61,965 nt of DNA. Origin: an uncultured Acidimicrobiales bacterium (GTDB lineage: Bacteria; Actinomycetota; Acidimicrobiia; Acidimicrobiales; SHLQ01). Positions within the stretch are counted from its first letter, which is position 1; each line of letters begins with the position of its first letter. The stretch is taken from positions 1-61,965 of the forward strand of contig CALLQB010000011.1 in NCBI GenBank assembly GCA_938015295.1, read 5' to 3'. The notes under the pieces were generated by a model, which saw only the letters and a list, made by a program, of their open reading frames with translations, had not been told where the DNA came from and searched no databases. Shown one piece after another: positions 10,039 to 18,264 of the stretch. Position numbers and translations under genes: made by a program.

Positions 10039-10112
10039 TGGAGCGGGTGCGGGTAATCGAAACCCGATCATCAGATTGGAAATCTGAGGTTCTACCGTTG
10101 AACTACACCCGC
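10039..10112 (-). tRNA. tRNA-Gly (anticodon UCC)
   Basis: The minus strand folds as a full cloverleaf: acceptor GCGGGTG/CACCCGC, D arm GTTC..GAAC, anticodon stem TCAGA/TCTGA around the loop TTTCCAA (anticodon TCC, reading GGA), and T stem CGGGT/ACCCG with loop TTCGATT. The discriminator base is T and the CCA end is encoded in the DNA. It stands alone, divergent from tig. Confidence 0.96.
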
Positions 10113-10202
10113 AGGTTGATAGCTCAATAATACTACCGGGATAGTCGCCGGGACGGTACTCGTGGCACCCGCAATTTTTTTGGAGCAGAAAGTATCTCGC
10201 AG

Positions 10203-10220
10203 TATTCGGGTGCCCGAATA
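10203..10220 (+). promoter_or_regulatory. Short inverted repeat in the tig leader
   Basis: An 8-bp inverted repeat, TATTCGGG and CCCGAATA separated by TG, lies 34 bases before the tig start. It could be an operator or a small leader hairpin. No binding protein can be named. Confidence 0.3.
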
Positions 10221-10254
10221 GTCCCCGAGGCCTCGTCAGTAGCAAAGTTGCAGG

Positions 10255-11637
10255 GTGCAAAGCTCTGTAACCGAACTCGAAGACAACAAAGTCAAGATCT
10301 CCGTCGAAATTGAAGCGGCAGATTTTGAGCCTGAAGTCGATGCTGCATTCAAACGACTCGCAAAAGAGGTGCGCTTGCCAGGGTTCCGCCCAGGCAAGGC
10401 CCCGCGCAAGTTGCTCGAAGCCCGGATGGGTGTCGGTTATGCCCGCGAAGATGCGTTGCGCGAAGCGCTGCCCGAGTACTACTCGCAGGCGGTGGCTGAC
10501 AACGACGTTGACGTCATCGACCAGCCAGAGATCGATGTCACCGGCGGCCAAGAAGAAGGCAACGTCACGTTTGACGCCACCGTTGCTATCCGTCCGATCA
10601 TCACCGTGGCTGGCTACAAGAGCCTCCGCATCGAGGTTCCGAGCCCGCACCTCACCGACGAGGAGATCCAAGATCAGCTCGACCGGGTTCGTCTGCCACA
10701 CGCCGAACTCAAAACGGTCGAGCGCGCCGCAGAGAACGACGATCACGTGCTTATCGACATCGCGAGCAAGATCGGCGACGAAGAACTCGCTGGTCTCACC
10801 ACGAGCGACTACGACTACGTCGTTGGTTCTAACGCCGTGGGTATCGCCGAGATCGACGAGAACCTCCTCGGTGCAAAAGCTGGCGACGAACTTTCCTTCA
10901 CCGCTGAACACCCTTCGCCCGACGAAGAGAACGAAATCTCCTTTGAGATCACCGTGACCGAGGTCAAAGAATCTGTCCTGCCTGAGCTCACCGACGAATT
11001 CGTCGCCGAGAACACCGAGTTCGCCGACATCGCTGCGCTCAAAGCCGATATCGATCTGAACATGGGCAACGCAAAGCGCCAACAGGTCGCGATGGCGATC
11101 AATGACAAGACCGCCGAGGCGCTGGCCAATCTGGTAACTGATGATATTCCCGAGGCTCTCGTGCAATCCGAGATGCAGAACCGCATCCAGGACCTCAGCA
11201 TGCGCTTGCAGAGCCAAGGTCTCACCCTCGACCAGTACTTGAGCTTCAGCGGCATGGCGCCTGAAGAGTTCACCGAACAGCTCCGCGAGGGCGCAAATCA
11301 GTCGGCGCGTGTCGATCTTGCGCTTCGTGCCGTGGTTGTCGCAGAAAATATTGAAGCTACCGAAGACGACCTCAACGAAGAGTTGGAGCGGTTGTCAGAG
11401 GCTTTTGGGCAAGATTCGAGTGCAATTCGTGAACAGCTAGAGTCGGCTGGGCAGCTCAAGGCGGTACGCTCTGACCTACGAATTCGCAAAGCGCTTGATG
11501 ATCTCTCCGAGTCAGTGGAGATTGTCGACGAAGACGGCAATGCCGTAGATCGTGCGGATCTCGAACTCATCGAAATCGAAGATGCTGAGCCAGAAGATTC
11601 AGCAACTGATGCCGATGAGGTAACAGAAGAGGAATAA
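10255..11637 (+). CDS. tig: Trigger factor, ribosome-associated chaperone and PPIase
   Basis: The 460-residue length and three-part layout match trigger factor. The ribosome-docking signature appears as LPGFRPGKAPRKLLEARMG near residues 40-60, the FKBP-type isomerase domain covers roughly 150-240, and the long helical C-terminal chaperone arms follow. A very acidic tail (about the last 30 residues) is an addition seen in many actinobacteria. It meets nascent chains at the ribosome exit tunnel. The start is GTG at 10255, with no other in-frame start keeping the N-terminal strand. It leads the tig-clpP-clpX group, linking folding with proteolysis. Confidence 0.97.
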   Translation: MQSSVTELEDNKVKISVEIEAADFEPEVDAAFKRLAKEVRLPGFRPGKAPRKLLEARMGVGYAREDALREALPEYYSQAVADNDVDVIDQPEIDVTGGQEEGNVTFDATVAIRPIITVAGYKSLRIEVPSPHLTDEEIQDQLDRVRLPHAELKTVERAAENDDHVLIDIASKIGDEELAGLTTSDYDYVVGSNAVGIAEIDENLLGAKAGDELSFTAEHPSPDEENEISFEITVTEVKESVLPELTDEFVAENTEFADIAALKADIDLNMGNAKRQQVAMAINDKTAEALANLVTDDIPEALVQSEMQNRIQDLSMRLQSQGLTLDQYLSFSGMAPEEFTEQLREGANQSARVDLALRAVVVAENIEATEDDLNEELERLSEAFGQDSSAIREQLESAGQLKAVRSDLRIRKALDDLSESVEIVDEDGNAVDRADLELIEIEDAEPEDSATDADEVTEEE

Positions 11638-11660
11638 CCCAACATCGGGAGTGAAACCGA

Positions 11661-12329
11661 GTGAGCGAAACCCAACAACGGGGCAATCTGGCCAGTATGA
11701 CCGCCCAGAACTACCTTGTTCCCACTGTTGTCGAGCAAACCAACCGAGGCGAGCGTGCGTTCGACCTCTACTCCCGGCTTCTCAAAGAGAACATCATCTT
11801 TCTCGGCACGCCGGTCGACGACACGGTAGCCAACCTCATCTGTGCACAGCTGTTGCATCTTGAGTCGGAGAACCCCGACAAAGACATCAACATCTACATC
11901 AACTCACCAGGTGGCGACATCAACGCGCTGTTCGCCATCTACGACACCATGGCGTACATCAAGCCCGAGATCGTCACGATCTGTTTCGGCCAGGCTGCGT
12001 CAGCGGCTGCGGTTCTTCTCGCGGCAGGCACGCCCGGCAAACGCCTGGCGCTGCCCAACGCCCGAATCTTGATTCACCAGCCGTATGCCGGCGCTCAAGG
12101 GCAGGTTTCCGATATTGAAATCGCCGCCGCCGAGATCAACCGTCTCAAGGTCTCGCTCGAGCAGGTATTGGCCCACCACACCGGTCAGACCGTCGAAAAG
12201 ATTTCGGCCGACACCGACCGCGACTTCGTGATGACCGCCGCTGAGGCCAAGGAATACGGCATCATCGACGAGGTCATCGACACTCGTAACGCCGTTGATA
12301 CCAGCGGCGCGATCAAGGCCGTCGACTAA
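11661..12329 (+). CDS. clpP: ATP-dependent Clp protease proteolytic subunit
   Basis: A 222-residue serine peptidase that assembles into the tetradecameric ClpP chamber. The catalytic Ser is in [15 protein letters not shown], the His in ILIHQP and the Asp in the DTDRD segment. The handle and head regions are complete. The start is GTG at 11661, 23 bases after tig, and clpX follows after 130 bases. Actinobacteria usually carry two adjacent clpP genes; only one is present here, so a partner, if any, lies elsewhere. Confidence 0.96.
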   Translation: MSETQQRGNLASMTAQNYLVPTVVEQTNRGERAFDLYSRLLKENIIFLGTPVDDTVANLICAQLLHLESENPDKDINIYINSPGGDINALFAIYDTMAYIKPEIVTICFGQAASAAAVLLAAGTPGKRLALPNARILIHQPYAGAQGQVSDIEIAAAEINRLKVSLEQVLAHHTGQTVEKISADTDRDFVMTAAEAKEYGIIDEVIDTRNAVDTSGAIKAVD

Positions 12330-12459
12330 ATCGCGTTGCGGAAGCAGCCGTTACAAAGTACGTCGCACCGTGGGTGTCCAAGCACGGCGAGTAGCCGAAT
12401 GCGAGCAGGGCACCCTCGATATGTGCGAACCTAGTGGGGATTAGAGGGAGATCGAGGAA

Positions 12460-13731
12460 GTGGCAAAGTTCGGAGAAGGTGGCGAGCTTCTTAAATGCTC
12501 GTTCTGTGGCAAGTCACAGAAGCAGGTCAAGAAGCTCATCGCTGGTCCAGGTGTCTACATCTGTGACGAATGCATCGACCTCTGTAACGAGATCATCGAA
12601 GAAGAGCTCGCCGAGTCGACCGATCTCGGTTTCGGCGAACTACCCAAGCCCAAGGAGATCTTTGAGTTCCTTGGCGAATACATCATTGGGCAGGACGCAG
12701 CGAAGAAGATCCTTTCGGTCGCGGTGTACAACCACTACAAGCGTGTACAAACCGGCGGACTCGGCGACACCGACGTCGAGTTGGCCAAGTCAAACATCTT
12801 GCTCCTGGGCCCAACCGGTTGCGGCAAGACACTCCTCGCGCAGACCCTTGCCCGCATTCTCAATGTGCCTTTCGCTATCGCCGACGCCACTGCTCTTACC
12901 GAGGCCGGCTATGTCGGTGAAGATGTTGAGAACATCCTTCTCAAGCTCATTCAGGCCGCCGATTACGATGTGAAGAAGGCCGAAACGGGCATCATCTACA
13001 TCGATGAGATCGACAAAATTGCCCGCAAGAGCGAAAATCCTTCGATCACTCGCGACGTGTCGGGCGAAGGTGTGCAGCAGGCGCTGCTGAAGATTCTTGA
13101 AGGTACGCAGGCGTCGGTGCCGCCACAGGGTGGCCGCAAACATCCGCACCAGGAATTCATCCAAATCGATACCACCAACGTGTTGTTCATCGTGGGCGGT
13201 GCCTTTGCTGGCATCGATTCAATCATCGAGGGCCGTGTTGGTAACCGTGGCGTTGGTTTCGGTGCGGACATCCGTCGCCCCGAAGAAAAAGATCTTGGCG
13301 AACTGTATGCGCAGGTCCTTCCCGAGGATCTTGCGAAGTTCGGTTTGATCCCCGAGTTTATTGGTCGCCTGCCGGTCATCGGTGCGGTATCGAGTCTTGA
13401 GCAAGATGCGCTTGTGCGTATTCTCACCGAGCCTCGCAACGCGTTGGTGAAGCAGTACCAGAAGTTCTTCGAGCTCGAAGAAGTCGAACTTGTCTTTGAC
13501 GAAGACGCACTCAACGCGGTCGCCGACCAGGCGCTCAACCGTGGAACCGGCGCCCGTGGGCTGCGCGCCATCCTCGAAGAGGTTCTCGTCAACGTCATGT
13601 ACGAACTCCCTAGTCGCGACGACATCGTGAAATGCACGATCACGAGCGATGTTGTGCTGAGCGACGCGGAGCCCACCCTTGAACTGGGTACTAAAGGCAA
13701 CGACGAGCGTCCCCGACGGGCCGCTTCCTAG
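12460..13731 (+). CDS. clpX: ATP-dependent Clp protease ATPase subunit ClpX
   Basis: 423 residues, normal for ClpX. The N-terminal zinc-binding domain has two CxxC pairs (CSFCGK and CDECID). The AAA+ module has Walker [13 protein letters not shown], Walker B IIYIDEID and the pore and sensor region up to RNRG(V)GFGADI and TGARGLR. ClpX recognises tagged or damaged proteins, unfolds them and feeds them to ClpP. The start is GTG at 12460, preceded by GAGG at a good distance. The 130-base upstream gap may hold its own promoter. Confidence 0.97.
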   Translation: MAKFGEGGELLKCSFCGKSQKQVKKLIAGPGVYICDECIDLCNEIIEEELAESTDLGFGELPKPKEIFEFLGEYIIGQDAAKKILSVAVYNHYKRVQTGGLGDTDVELAKSNILLLGPTGCGKTLLAQTLARILNVPFAIADATALTEAGYVGEDVENILLKLIQAADYDVKKAETGIIYIDEIDKIARKSENPSITRDVSGEGVQQALLKILEGTQASVPPQGGRKHPHQEFIQIDTTNVLFIVGGAFAGIDSIIEGRVGNRGVGFGADIRRPEEKDLGELYAQVLPEDLAKFGLIPEFIGRLPVIGAVSSLEQDALVRILTEPRNALVKQYQKFFELEEVELVFDEDALNAVADQALNRGTGARGLRAILEEVLVNVMYELPSRDDIVKCTITSDVVLSDAEPTLELGTKGNDERPRRAAS

Positions 13732-13758
13732 CCACAAGGCTCTACAGTCGGAGGCCTT

Positions 13759-15069
13759 ATGGATCTCCGTGAAGCTCTTGGCTGGCTATCGCAGCGAATA
13801 AACTTTGAGGCGCGTGCTTCGGCACGGGCCGATATCAGTGCCGGAAAGATCGAAGGGTTATCGCTTGAGGCGATGACGAACTTGATCGAGGCGCTTGGGA
13901 ACCCACACCGGAACTACCCCGTGATTCATGTTACGGGGACCAACGGGAAGGGTTCGACGGTGCAGATGATCACCGAGCTACTGGTGGCGATGGGCCTGCA
14001 TGTTGGTTCGTTCACGTCGCCCCACGTCTCGGTCATAAACGAACGTTTTCGTACCAATGGTGTACAGATTGAAGACGACGAGCTCGCAGCAGTCATCACC
14101 GACCTGCGGCTCTTTGCTGAACCCCTCAACCCGCAGCCGTCGTACTTCGAACTGCTCACCGCCACCGCTCTGCAGTGGTTCTCTGACATTGCGGTAGACG
14201 TCGCCGTCGTCGAGGTCGGTCTGCTGGGCAGGTACGACGCAACAAACGTGGTCGATGGCCAAGTTGCGGTGGTTACCAGCATCGGCACCGACCACACCGA
14301 TCGACAGGGCGACTTCCGTGTCAAAATTGCTAGCGAGAAGGCTGGCATCATCAAACCCGGCGCAACCCTTGTGCTCGGCGAAGCCGACCCTGAGCTCTAT
14401 GGCGTGTTCGCCGCCGAAGCCCCTGCAGAGTTGAAGTGGGTTCGCCGCGATTTTGGATCGGTCAATCATGAGGTAGCGGTTGGCGGGTCGTTGGTCGATC
14501 TCTTTGGTCGCGGACGCTATGACGAAGTTTTTGTGTCGCTGCATGGGCAACACCAGGCGGCCAACGCTGCGGTGGCGGTGGCGGCCGTTGAGGAGTTCTT
14601 CGAAGCCGAGATCCCGACCGATGTTGTGGAAGAGGCGCTAGGGCAGGTTTCGCTGCCGGGCCGGTTCGAGGTGGTCAGCGCCGACCCGGTGATTGTGCTT
14701 GATGCAGCGCACACGCCCGAGGCGGCCGAAGCGGTGGCGCAGACTTTGCAGGACCATCTTGGTGCGTCGGGTTCGCGGGTGATCGTGCTGGGCATGTTGG
14801 CCGGTCGCGATCCGGCTGAAATTCTTGAAGGCCTTGGCGTCTCGGGTGCTGACTTCGTCGTTGCCACTGCGCCGGAGTCGGAACGGGCAATGCCAGCGAG
14901 CGAGGTCGCCGAGGCCGCTGCAGCCATGGGAGCCACCGTTGAGACGGTGACCTCGGTAGCCGAGGCCCTCGACCGTGCGGTGTCAGTCGCTGAAGATGAA
15001 GAACCAATTCTGGTGGTCGGCTCGTTTTATGTCGTCGGCGAAGCACGAACGGCGCTGCAGCGGCCGTGA
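13759..15069 (+). CDS. folC: Bifunctional folylpolyglutamate/dihydrofolate synthase
   Basis: 436 residues of the Mur-ligase-like FolC family. The ATP loop reads VTGTNGKGSTVQ, followed by the SPH of FTSPHVSVINERF and the metal-site region GTDHTDRQGD. The C-terminal domain holds the LDAAHTPEA motif. The enzyme adds glutamate to dihydropteroate and to reduced folates in the cytoplasm. It starts 27 bases after clpX; ndk follows. In many actinobacteria valS precedes folC, but no valS is present here. Confidence 0.93.
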   Translation: MDLREALGWLSQRINFEARASARADISAGKIEGLSLEAMTNLIEALGNPHRNYPVIHVTGTNGKGSTVQMITELLVAMGLHVGSFTSPHVSVINERFRTNGVQIEDDELAAVITDLRLFAEPLNPQPSYFELLTATALQWFSDIAVDVAVVEVGLLGRYDATNVVDGQVAVVTSIGTDHTDRQGDFRVKIASEKAGIIKPGATLVLGEADPELYGVFAAEAPAELKWVRRDFGSVNHEVAVGGSLVDLFGRGRYDEVFVSLHGQHQAANAAVAVAAVEEFFEAEIPTDVVEEALGQVSLPGRFEVVSADPVIVLDAAHTPEAAEAVAQTLQDHLGASGSRVIVLGMLAGRDPAEILEGLGVSGADFVVATAPESERAMPASEVAEAAAAMGATVETVTSVAEALDRAVSVAEDEEPILVVGSFYVVGEARTALQRP

Positions 15070-15129
15070 CCGCGCCTCTTCGTCGAAGAGCGTCGTAGAG
15101 CGGCGCTGTCGCGATATCCTCAAAGTCTT

Positions 15130-15546
15130 ATGAGTAGTCGCACACTTGTCCTTTGCAAGCCCGATGCTGTCGAGCGTGGCCTCGTCGGCCAGATCGTCAG
15201 CCGTCTCGAGCAACGGGGCTTCACGCTCGCCGCGCTTGAGCTCCGCACGCTCAGTAGTGAGACGCTCGACCAGCATTACGAAGAACATCTCGAGCGGCCC
15301 TTCTACCCCGACCTCAAAGCATTCATGAGCCGCGGTCCTGTTGTTGCCATGGTCGTCGAAGGCCCCACCGACGAGACCTTCGCTCTGGTGCGTTCGATGA
15401 TGGGTGCAACGAATCCCGCTGACTCGGCGCCGGGCACGGTGCGCGGTGACTTTGGTATCGAGATGACCGAGAACCTGATCCACGGATCCGACAGCAATGA
15501 GTCGGCCGAACGCGAGATCGGGATTTTTTTCCCCGGTTTGACATAG
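15130..15546 (+). CDS. ndk: Nucleoside diphosphate kinase
   Basis: 138 residues, the standard size. The N-terminal TLVLCKPDAVERGLVG and the active-site block NLIHGSDSNESAEREIGIFF, with the phosphate-accepting His, are both intact. It equilibrates nucleoside triphosphate pools using ATP. It follows folC by 60 bases and is the last gene before the mre group. Confidence 0.97.
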   Translation: MSSRTLVLCKPDAVERGLVGQIVSRLEQRGFTLAALELRTLSSETLDQHYEEHLERPFYPDLKAFMSRGPVVAMVVEGPTDETFALVRSMMGATNPADSAPGTVRGDFGIEMTENLIHGSDSNESAEREIGIFFPGLT

Positions 15547-15553
15547 GGGTAAA

Positions 15554-15568
15554 GAGCACAAAGTGCTC
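15554..15568 (+). terminator. Hairpin after ndk
   Basis: GAGCAC-AAA-GTGCTC forms a perfect six-pair stem seven bases after the ndk stop. Flanking GGGGT and GCGCCCC could lengthen it imperfectly. There is no T tract, so it may be a weak or factor-assisted end. Confidence 0.35.
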
Positions 15569-15705
15569 GGTGCGCCCCATGTTGCTGATGTTGCTCCTGT
15601 GAAAATGCTCTGACCTGCGGTTTTGTCCCATTTGGGGCAACTCTTTGCCGTTGGGTTACAACGCTGCCCTAAGATCTCGTTCGGAGCGAGGGCCTTTCGC
15701 AGGCT

Positions 15706-15738
15706 CTAGCCACTAGAAGTTAGTGACGAGACGGCTAG
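15706..15738 (+). promoter_or_regulatory. Nested hairpin in the mreB leader
   Basis: The outer pair CTAGC (15706-15710) with GCTAG (15734-15738) encloses the stacked inner stem CACTA (15711-15715) with TAGTG (15721-15725). It ends about 45 bases before the mreB start. It could shape the mreBCD-mrdA-rodA leader RNA. No regulator or ligand is recognisable. Confidence 0.35.
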
Positions 15739-15784
15739 CGCTTTGTGCGCTGCGCCGTGTGACGGAGAAGGCAGCAATCAACTC

Positions 15785-16828
15785 ATGGTAGATATGCTCA
15801 GCTCAATCGGCCTGGTTATGGGCCGCGATATGGCTGTCGATCTCGGCACGGCAAACACCCTTGTCTACCTTCGCGGCGAGGGCATCGTGCTTGATGAACC
15901 GTCGGTTGTCGCAGTAAACACCATCGACGGCCGACCGCTGGCCGTTGGCGCTGAAGCAAAACGCATGATTGGCCGCACGCCCAGCCATATCCAAGCAATC
16001 CGTCCCCTCAAAGATGGCGTCATCGCCGACTTCGACATCTGCGAGAAGATGCTGCGTTACTTCATTCAGAAGGTGCATCACCGCAAGTGGGCAAAACCCC
16101 GCATGGTTATCTGCGTGCCGTCTGGTATCACCGGCGTCGAGCGCCGTGCCGTGCAGGAAGCAGCCGAGTTTGCTGGCGCCCGCAAGCCGGCCTACATCAT
16201 CGAAGAGCCCATGGCGGCAGCAATCGGTGCTGGCTTACCAGTGCAAGAGCCGACCGGCAACATGATCGTTGACATCGGTGGCGGCACCACCGAAGTGGCC
16301 GTGATCTCCCTCGGCGGCGTGGTAGCGAGCCAGTCGGCCCGCACAGGCGGCGACGATCTCGACGACTCGATCATTCAACACATCAAGAAGGAATACAGCT
16401 TGGCGCTCGGCGAGCGCACCTCGGAAGAAATCAAGATTGCTCTCGGGTCAGCCTGGCCGCTTCGCCAGGAGATGCAAGCCGAAATTCGAGGTCGCGACCT
16501 GGTGTCTGGGCTGCCGAAGACCATCATTATTAACACCCACGAGATTCGCGAGGCGATCGAAGAACCGGTCTCGGCGATTTGCGATGCCGTCAAGCTCACG
16601 CTCGACAAGACGCCACCCGAACTCGCCGCCGACATCATGGAGTCAGGTATCACCCTTGCAGGCGGCGGCGCCCTCCTCAACGGCCTCGACGCCCGTCTCG
16701 AACATGAAACCGGCATGCCAATTCAGATCGCCCCCGACCCGCTGTACTCGGTCGCTCTCGGTTCAGGCCAGTCGCTCGAAGAATTCGAGGCACTGAAGGG
16801 CATTCTGTTCTCGTCGAGCATGGGGTAG
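15785..16828 (+). CDS. mreB: Rod-shape determining actin homologue MreB
   Basis: 347 residues with the actin-fold landmarks of MreB: phosphate 1 DLGTANTLVYLRG, the IDIGGGTTEVAVISLGG phosphate 2 block, and ITLAGGGALLNGLDARL near the end. It forms membrane filaments that direct wall insertion. ATG 15785 is preferred, 16 bases after GGAGAAGG; the longer frame from 15743 adds a leader not typical of the family. ATG 15794 is another option. A 238-base leader separates it from ndk, suggesting a promoter for the shape operon. Confidence 0.96.
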   Translation: MVDMLSSIGLVMGRDMAVDLGTANTLVYLRGEGIVLDEPSVVAVNTIDGRPLAVGAEAKRMIGRTPSHIQAIRPLKDGVIADFDICEKMLRYFIQKVHHRKWAKPRMVICVPSGITGVERRAVQEAAEFAGARKPAYIIEEPMAAAIGAGLPVQEPTGNMIVDIGGGTTEVAVISLGGVVASQSARTGGDDLDDSIIQHIKKEYSLALGERTSEEIKIALGSAWPLRQEMQAEIRGRDLVSGLPKTIIINTHEIREAIEEPVSAICDAVKLTLDKTPPELAADIMESGITLAGGGALLNGLDARLEHETGMPIQIAPDPLYSVALGSGQSLEEFEALKGILFSSSMG

Positions 16829-16841
16829 CGGGTAGCTCTTC

Positions 16842-17672
16842 ATGGCAGCTCCCGCGCACCGGGGCCGGTCGTGGTACACCATTGGACTCCTCGTCCTGAC
16901 CGCGCTCACCCTCTTGACCCTCGATTTCCGCGGATTTGGACCGCTGGAATCAGCGCAAAACACTGCTCGGGGTGTGTTCGGACCCGCCCGTTCCGTTGGT
17001 GACGCTGTCACCACCCCGGTGACCAACGGTCTCGACGGACTCTTCAACTACGGCGAACTTGAAGATCGTAACGCCGAACTCGAAGCGCGCATCGCCGAGC
17101 TCGAAGGAGAGATTTTCGCGACCCAAGTCGATGCCGACGAACTTGCACGCCTCAAAGCCGAGCTTGGTCTCGAGTCGATCGACGACATTCCCGTGCAGGT
17201 TGCCCAGGTCGTTTCGGGGCCGCTCGGAAACTTCTCGGGCAACACCGTCGAAATCGACCGCGGCAAGCTCGACGGCATTCGCGATGGCATGCCGGTTATC
17301 ACTGGCGCAGGCCTTGTCGGACGTGTCCTTTCCGCTGGTCGCAACCGTTCGACGGTACAGCTGATCACCGACACCGAGTTCACCGTCGGCGTGCGGATCA
17401 CCCAAGACGGTGAGGTAGGTCTTGCACATGGCGACGGCGCCGGTTCTCCCGATCAGATCACCATCGATCAGGGAATTTCCGGCAGCGTCTCGGTCGGCGA
17501 TCTCGTCATCACCAGTGGCGGCCGAACGAGCCGGTTCCCGCCAGGTCTCGCTATCGGCATTGTCAGCGATGTCATCAAGAAAGACCGCGGACTCGAGCTC
17601 AAGGTGGCACTCAATGCTGACCCAGCGAACATTGGTTTCGTGAACGTGGTGCAGTTCGCACCGCAGGAGTAG
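16842..17672 (+). CDS. mreC: Rod-shape determining protein MreC
   Basis: 276 residues: one N-terminal membrane helix (about 12-30), a coiled coil rich in Glu/Leu (about 70-105), then the two small beta-barrel domains of MreC with GRVLSAGRNRSTVQLITD and GDLVITSGG...FPPGLAIG. It sits on the outer face of the membrane and links MreB, MreD and PBP2. It starts 14 bases after mreB and ends five bases before mreD, in a single operon. Confidence 0.95.
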   Translation: MAAPAHRGRSWYTIGLLVLTALTLLTLDFRGFGPLESAQNTARGVFGPARSVGDAVTTPVTNGLDGLFNYGELEDRNAELEARIAELEGEIFATQVDADELARLKAELGLESIDDIPVQVAQVVSGPLGNFSGNTVEIDRGKLDGIRDGMPVITGAGLVGRVLSAGRNRSTVQLITDTEFTVGVRITQDGEVGLAHGDGAGSPDQITIDQGISGSVSVGDLVITSGGRTSRFPPGLAIGIVSDVIKKDRGLELKVALNADPANIGFVNVVQFAPQE

Positions 17673-17677
17673 CCGTC

Positions 17678-18181
17678 ATGCTCCTCACCACCGCACGCAT
17701 GATCGGCGTGACCCTCGTTGCGCTTATCTTGCAGACGACCCTGTTTGCCGACCTACGAATCGGCGGGGTCGCACCCGAAATCGTGCTTGCTGTAGCGGCC
17801 ATCGCTGGGTTTGTCGCCGGCCCAAACCGTGGTGCCGTCGCCGGATTCTGGATGGGGCTCGCCTATGACCTCATCCTCGATACGCCGATCGGCCTCGCCG
17901 CGCTGACCTTCTGCCTGGTCGCCTACGCGGCGGGGTTTGCCGGCGAGGTGGCGTTCAGGCCGAACTGGTGGTTTGCGTCTGGCGCTTGCGCAGTGGCGAG
18001 CGCTGGTGGGGTCGTCATGCTCTTCATCGTGTCGACGTTGGTAGGTAAGGATCTGGTCACCGGCAGCCTGCTGCGGCTGATAGTTGGCGTCGCGCTATTC
18101 AACGCACTGCTCGCGCCTGCCATAATGGCCGTCGTGCGGTGGAGCTACGGCCGTCCGCACGAGTTGCGGGCAGCAACCTAG
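17678..18181 (+). CDS. mreD: Rod-shape determining membrane protein MreD
   Basis: 167 residues, nearly all hydrophobic, with about five predicted membrane helices and the family landmark DLRIGGVAPEIVLAVAAIAGFVAGPNRGAVAGFWMG split between short stretches near residues 25-60. MreD is the integral membrane partner of MreC. Sequence conservation in this family is low, so position between mreC and the PBP2 gene is part of the evidence. Confidence 0.9.
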   Translation: MLLTTARMIGVTLVALILQTTLFADLRIGGVAPEIVLAVAAIAGFVAGPNRGAVAGFWMGLAYDLILDTPIGLAALTFCLVAYAAGFAGEVAFRPNWWFASGACAVASAGGVVMLFIVSTLVGKDLVTGSLLRLIVGVALFNALLAPAIMAVVRWSYGRPHELRAAT

Positions 18182-18264
18182 GGCTCATCTCATGTTCTTG
18201 CAGACCTCTCCTCAGAATCCTCAGAAAGCCGTGTCTTGTCAAAAGGCAGGATTTCTTCAAAATA

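Noticed and set aside
10018..11217. 399-codon open frame on the minus strand opposite tig
   Set aside because: It overlaps trigger factor and the tRNA-Gly gene, and has no family features.
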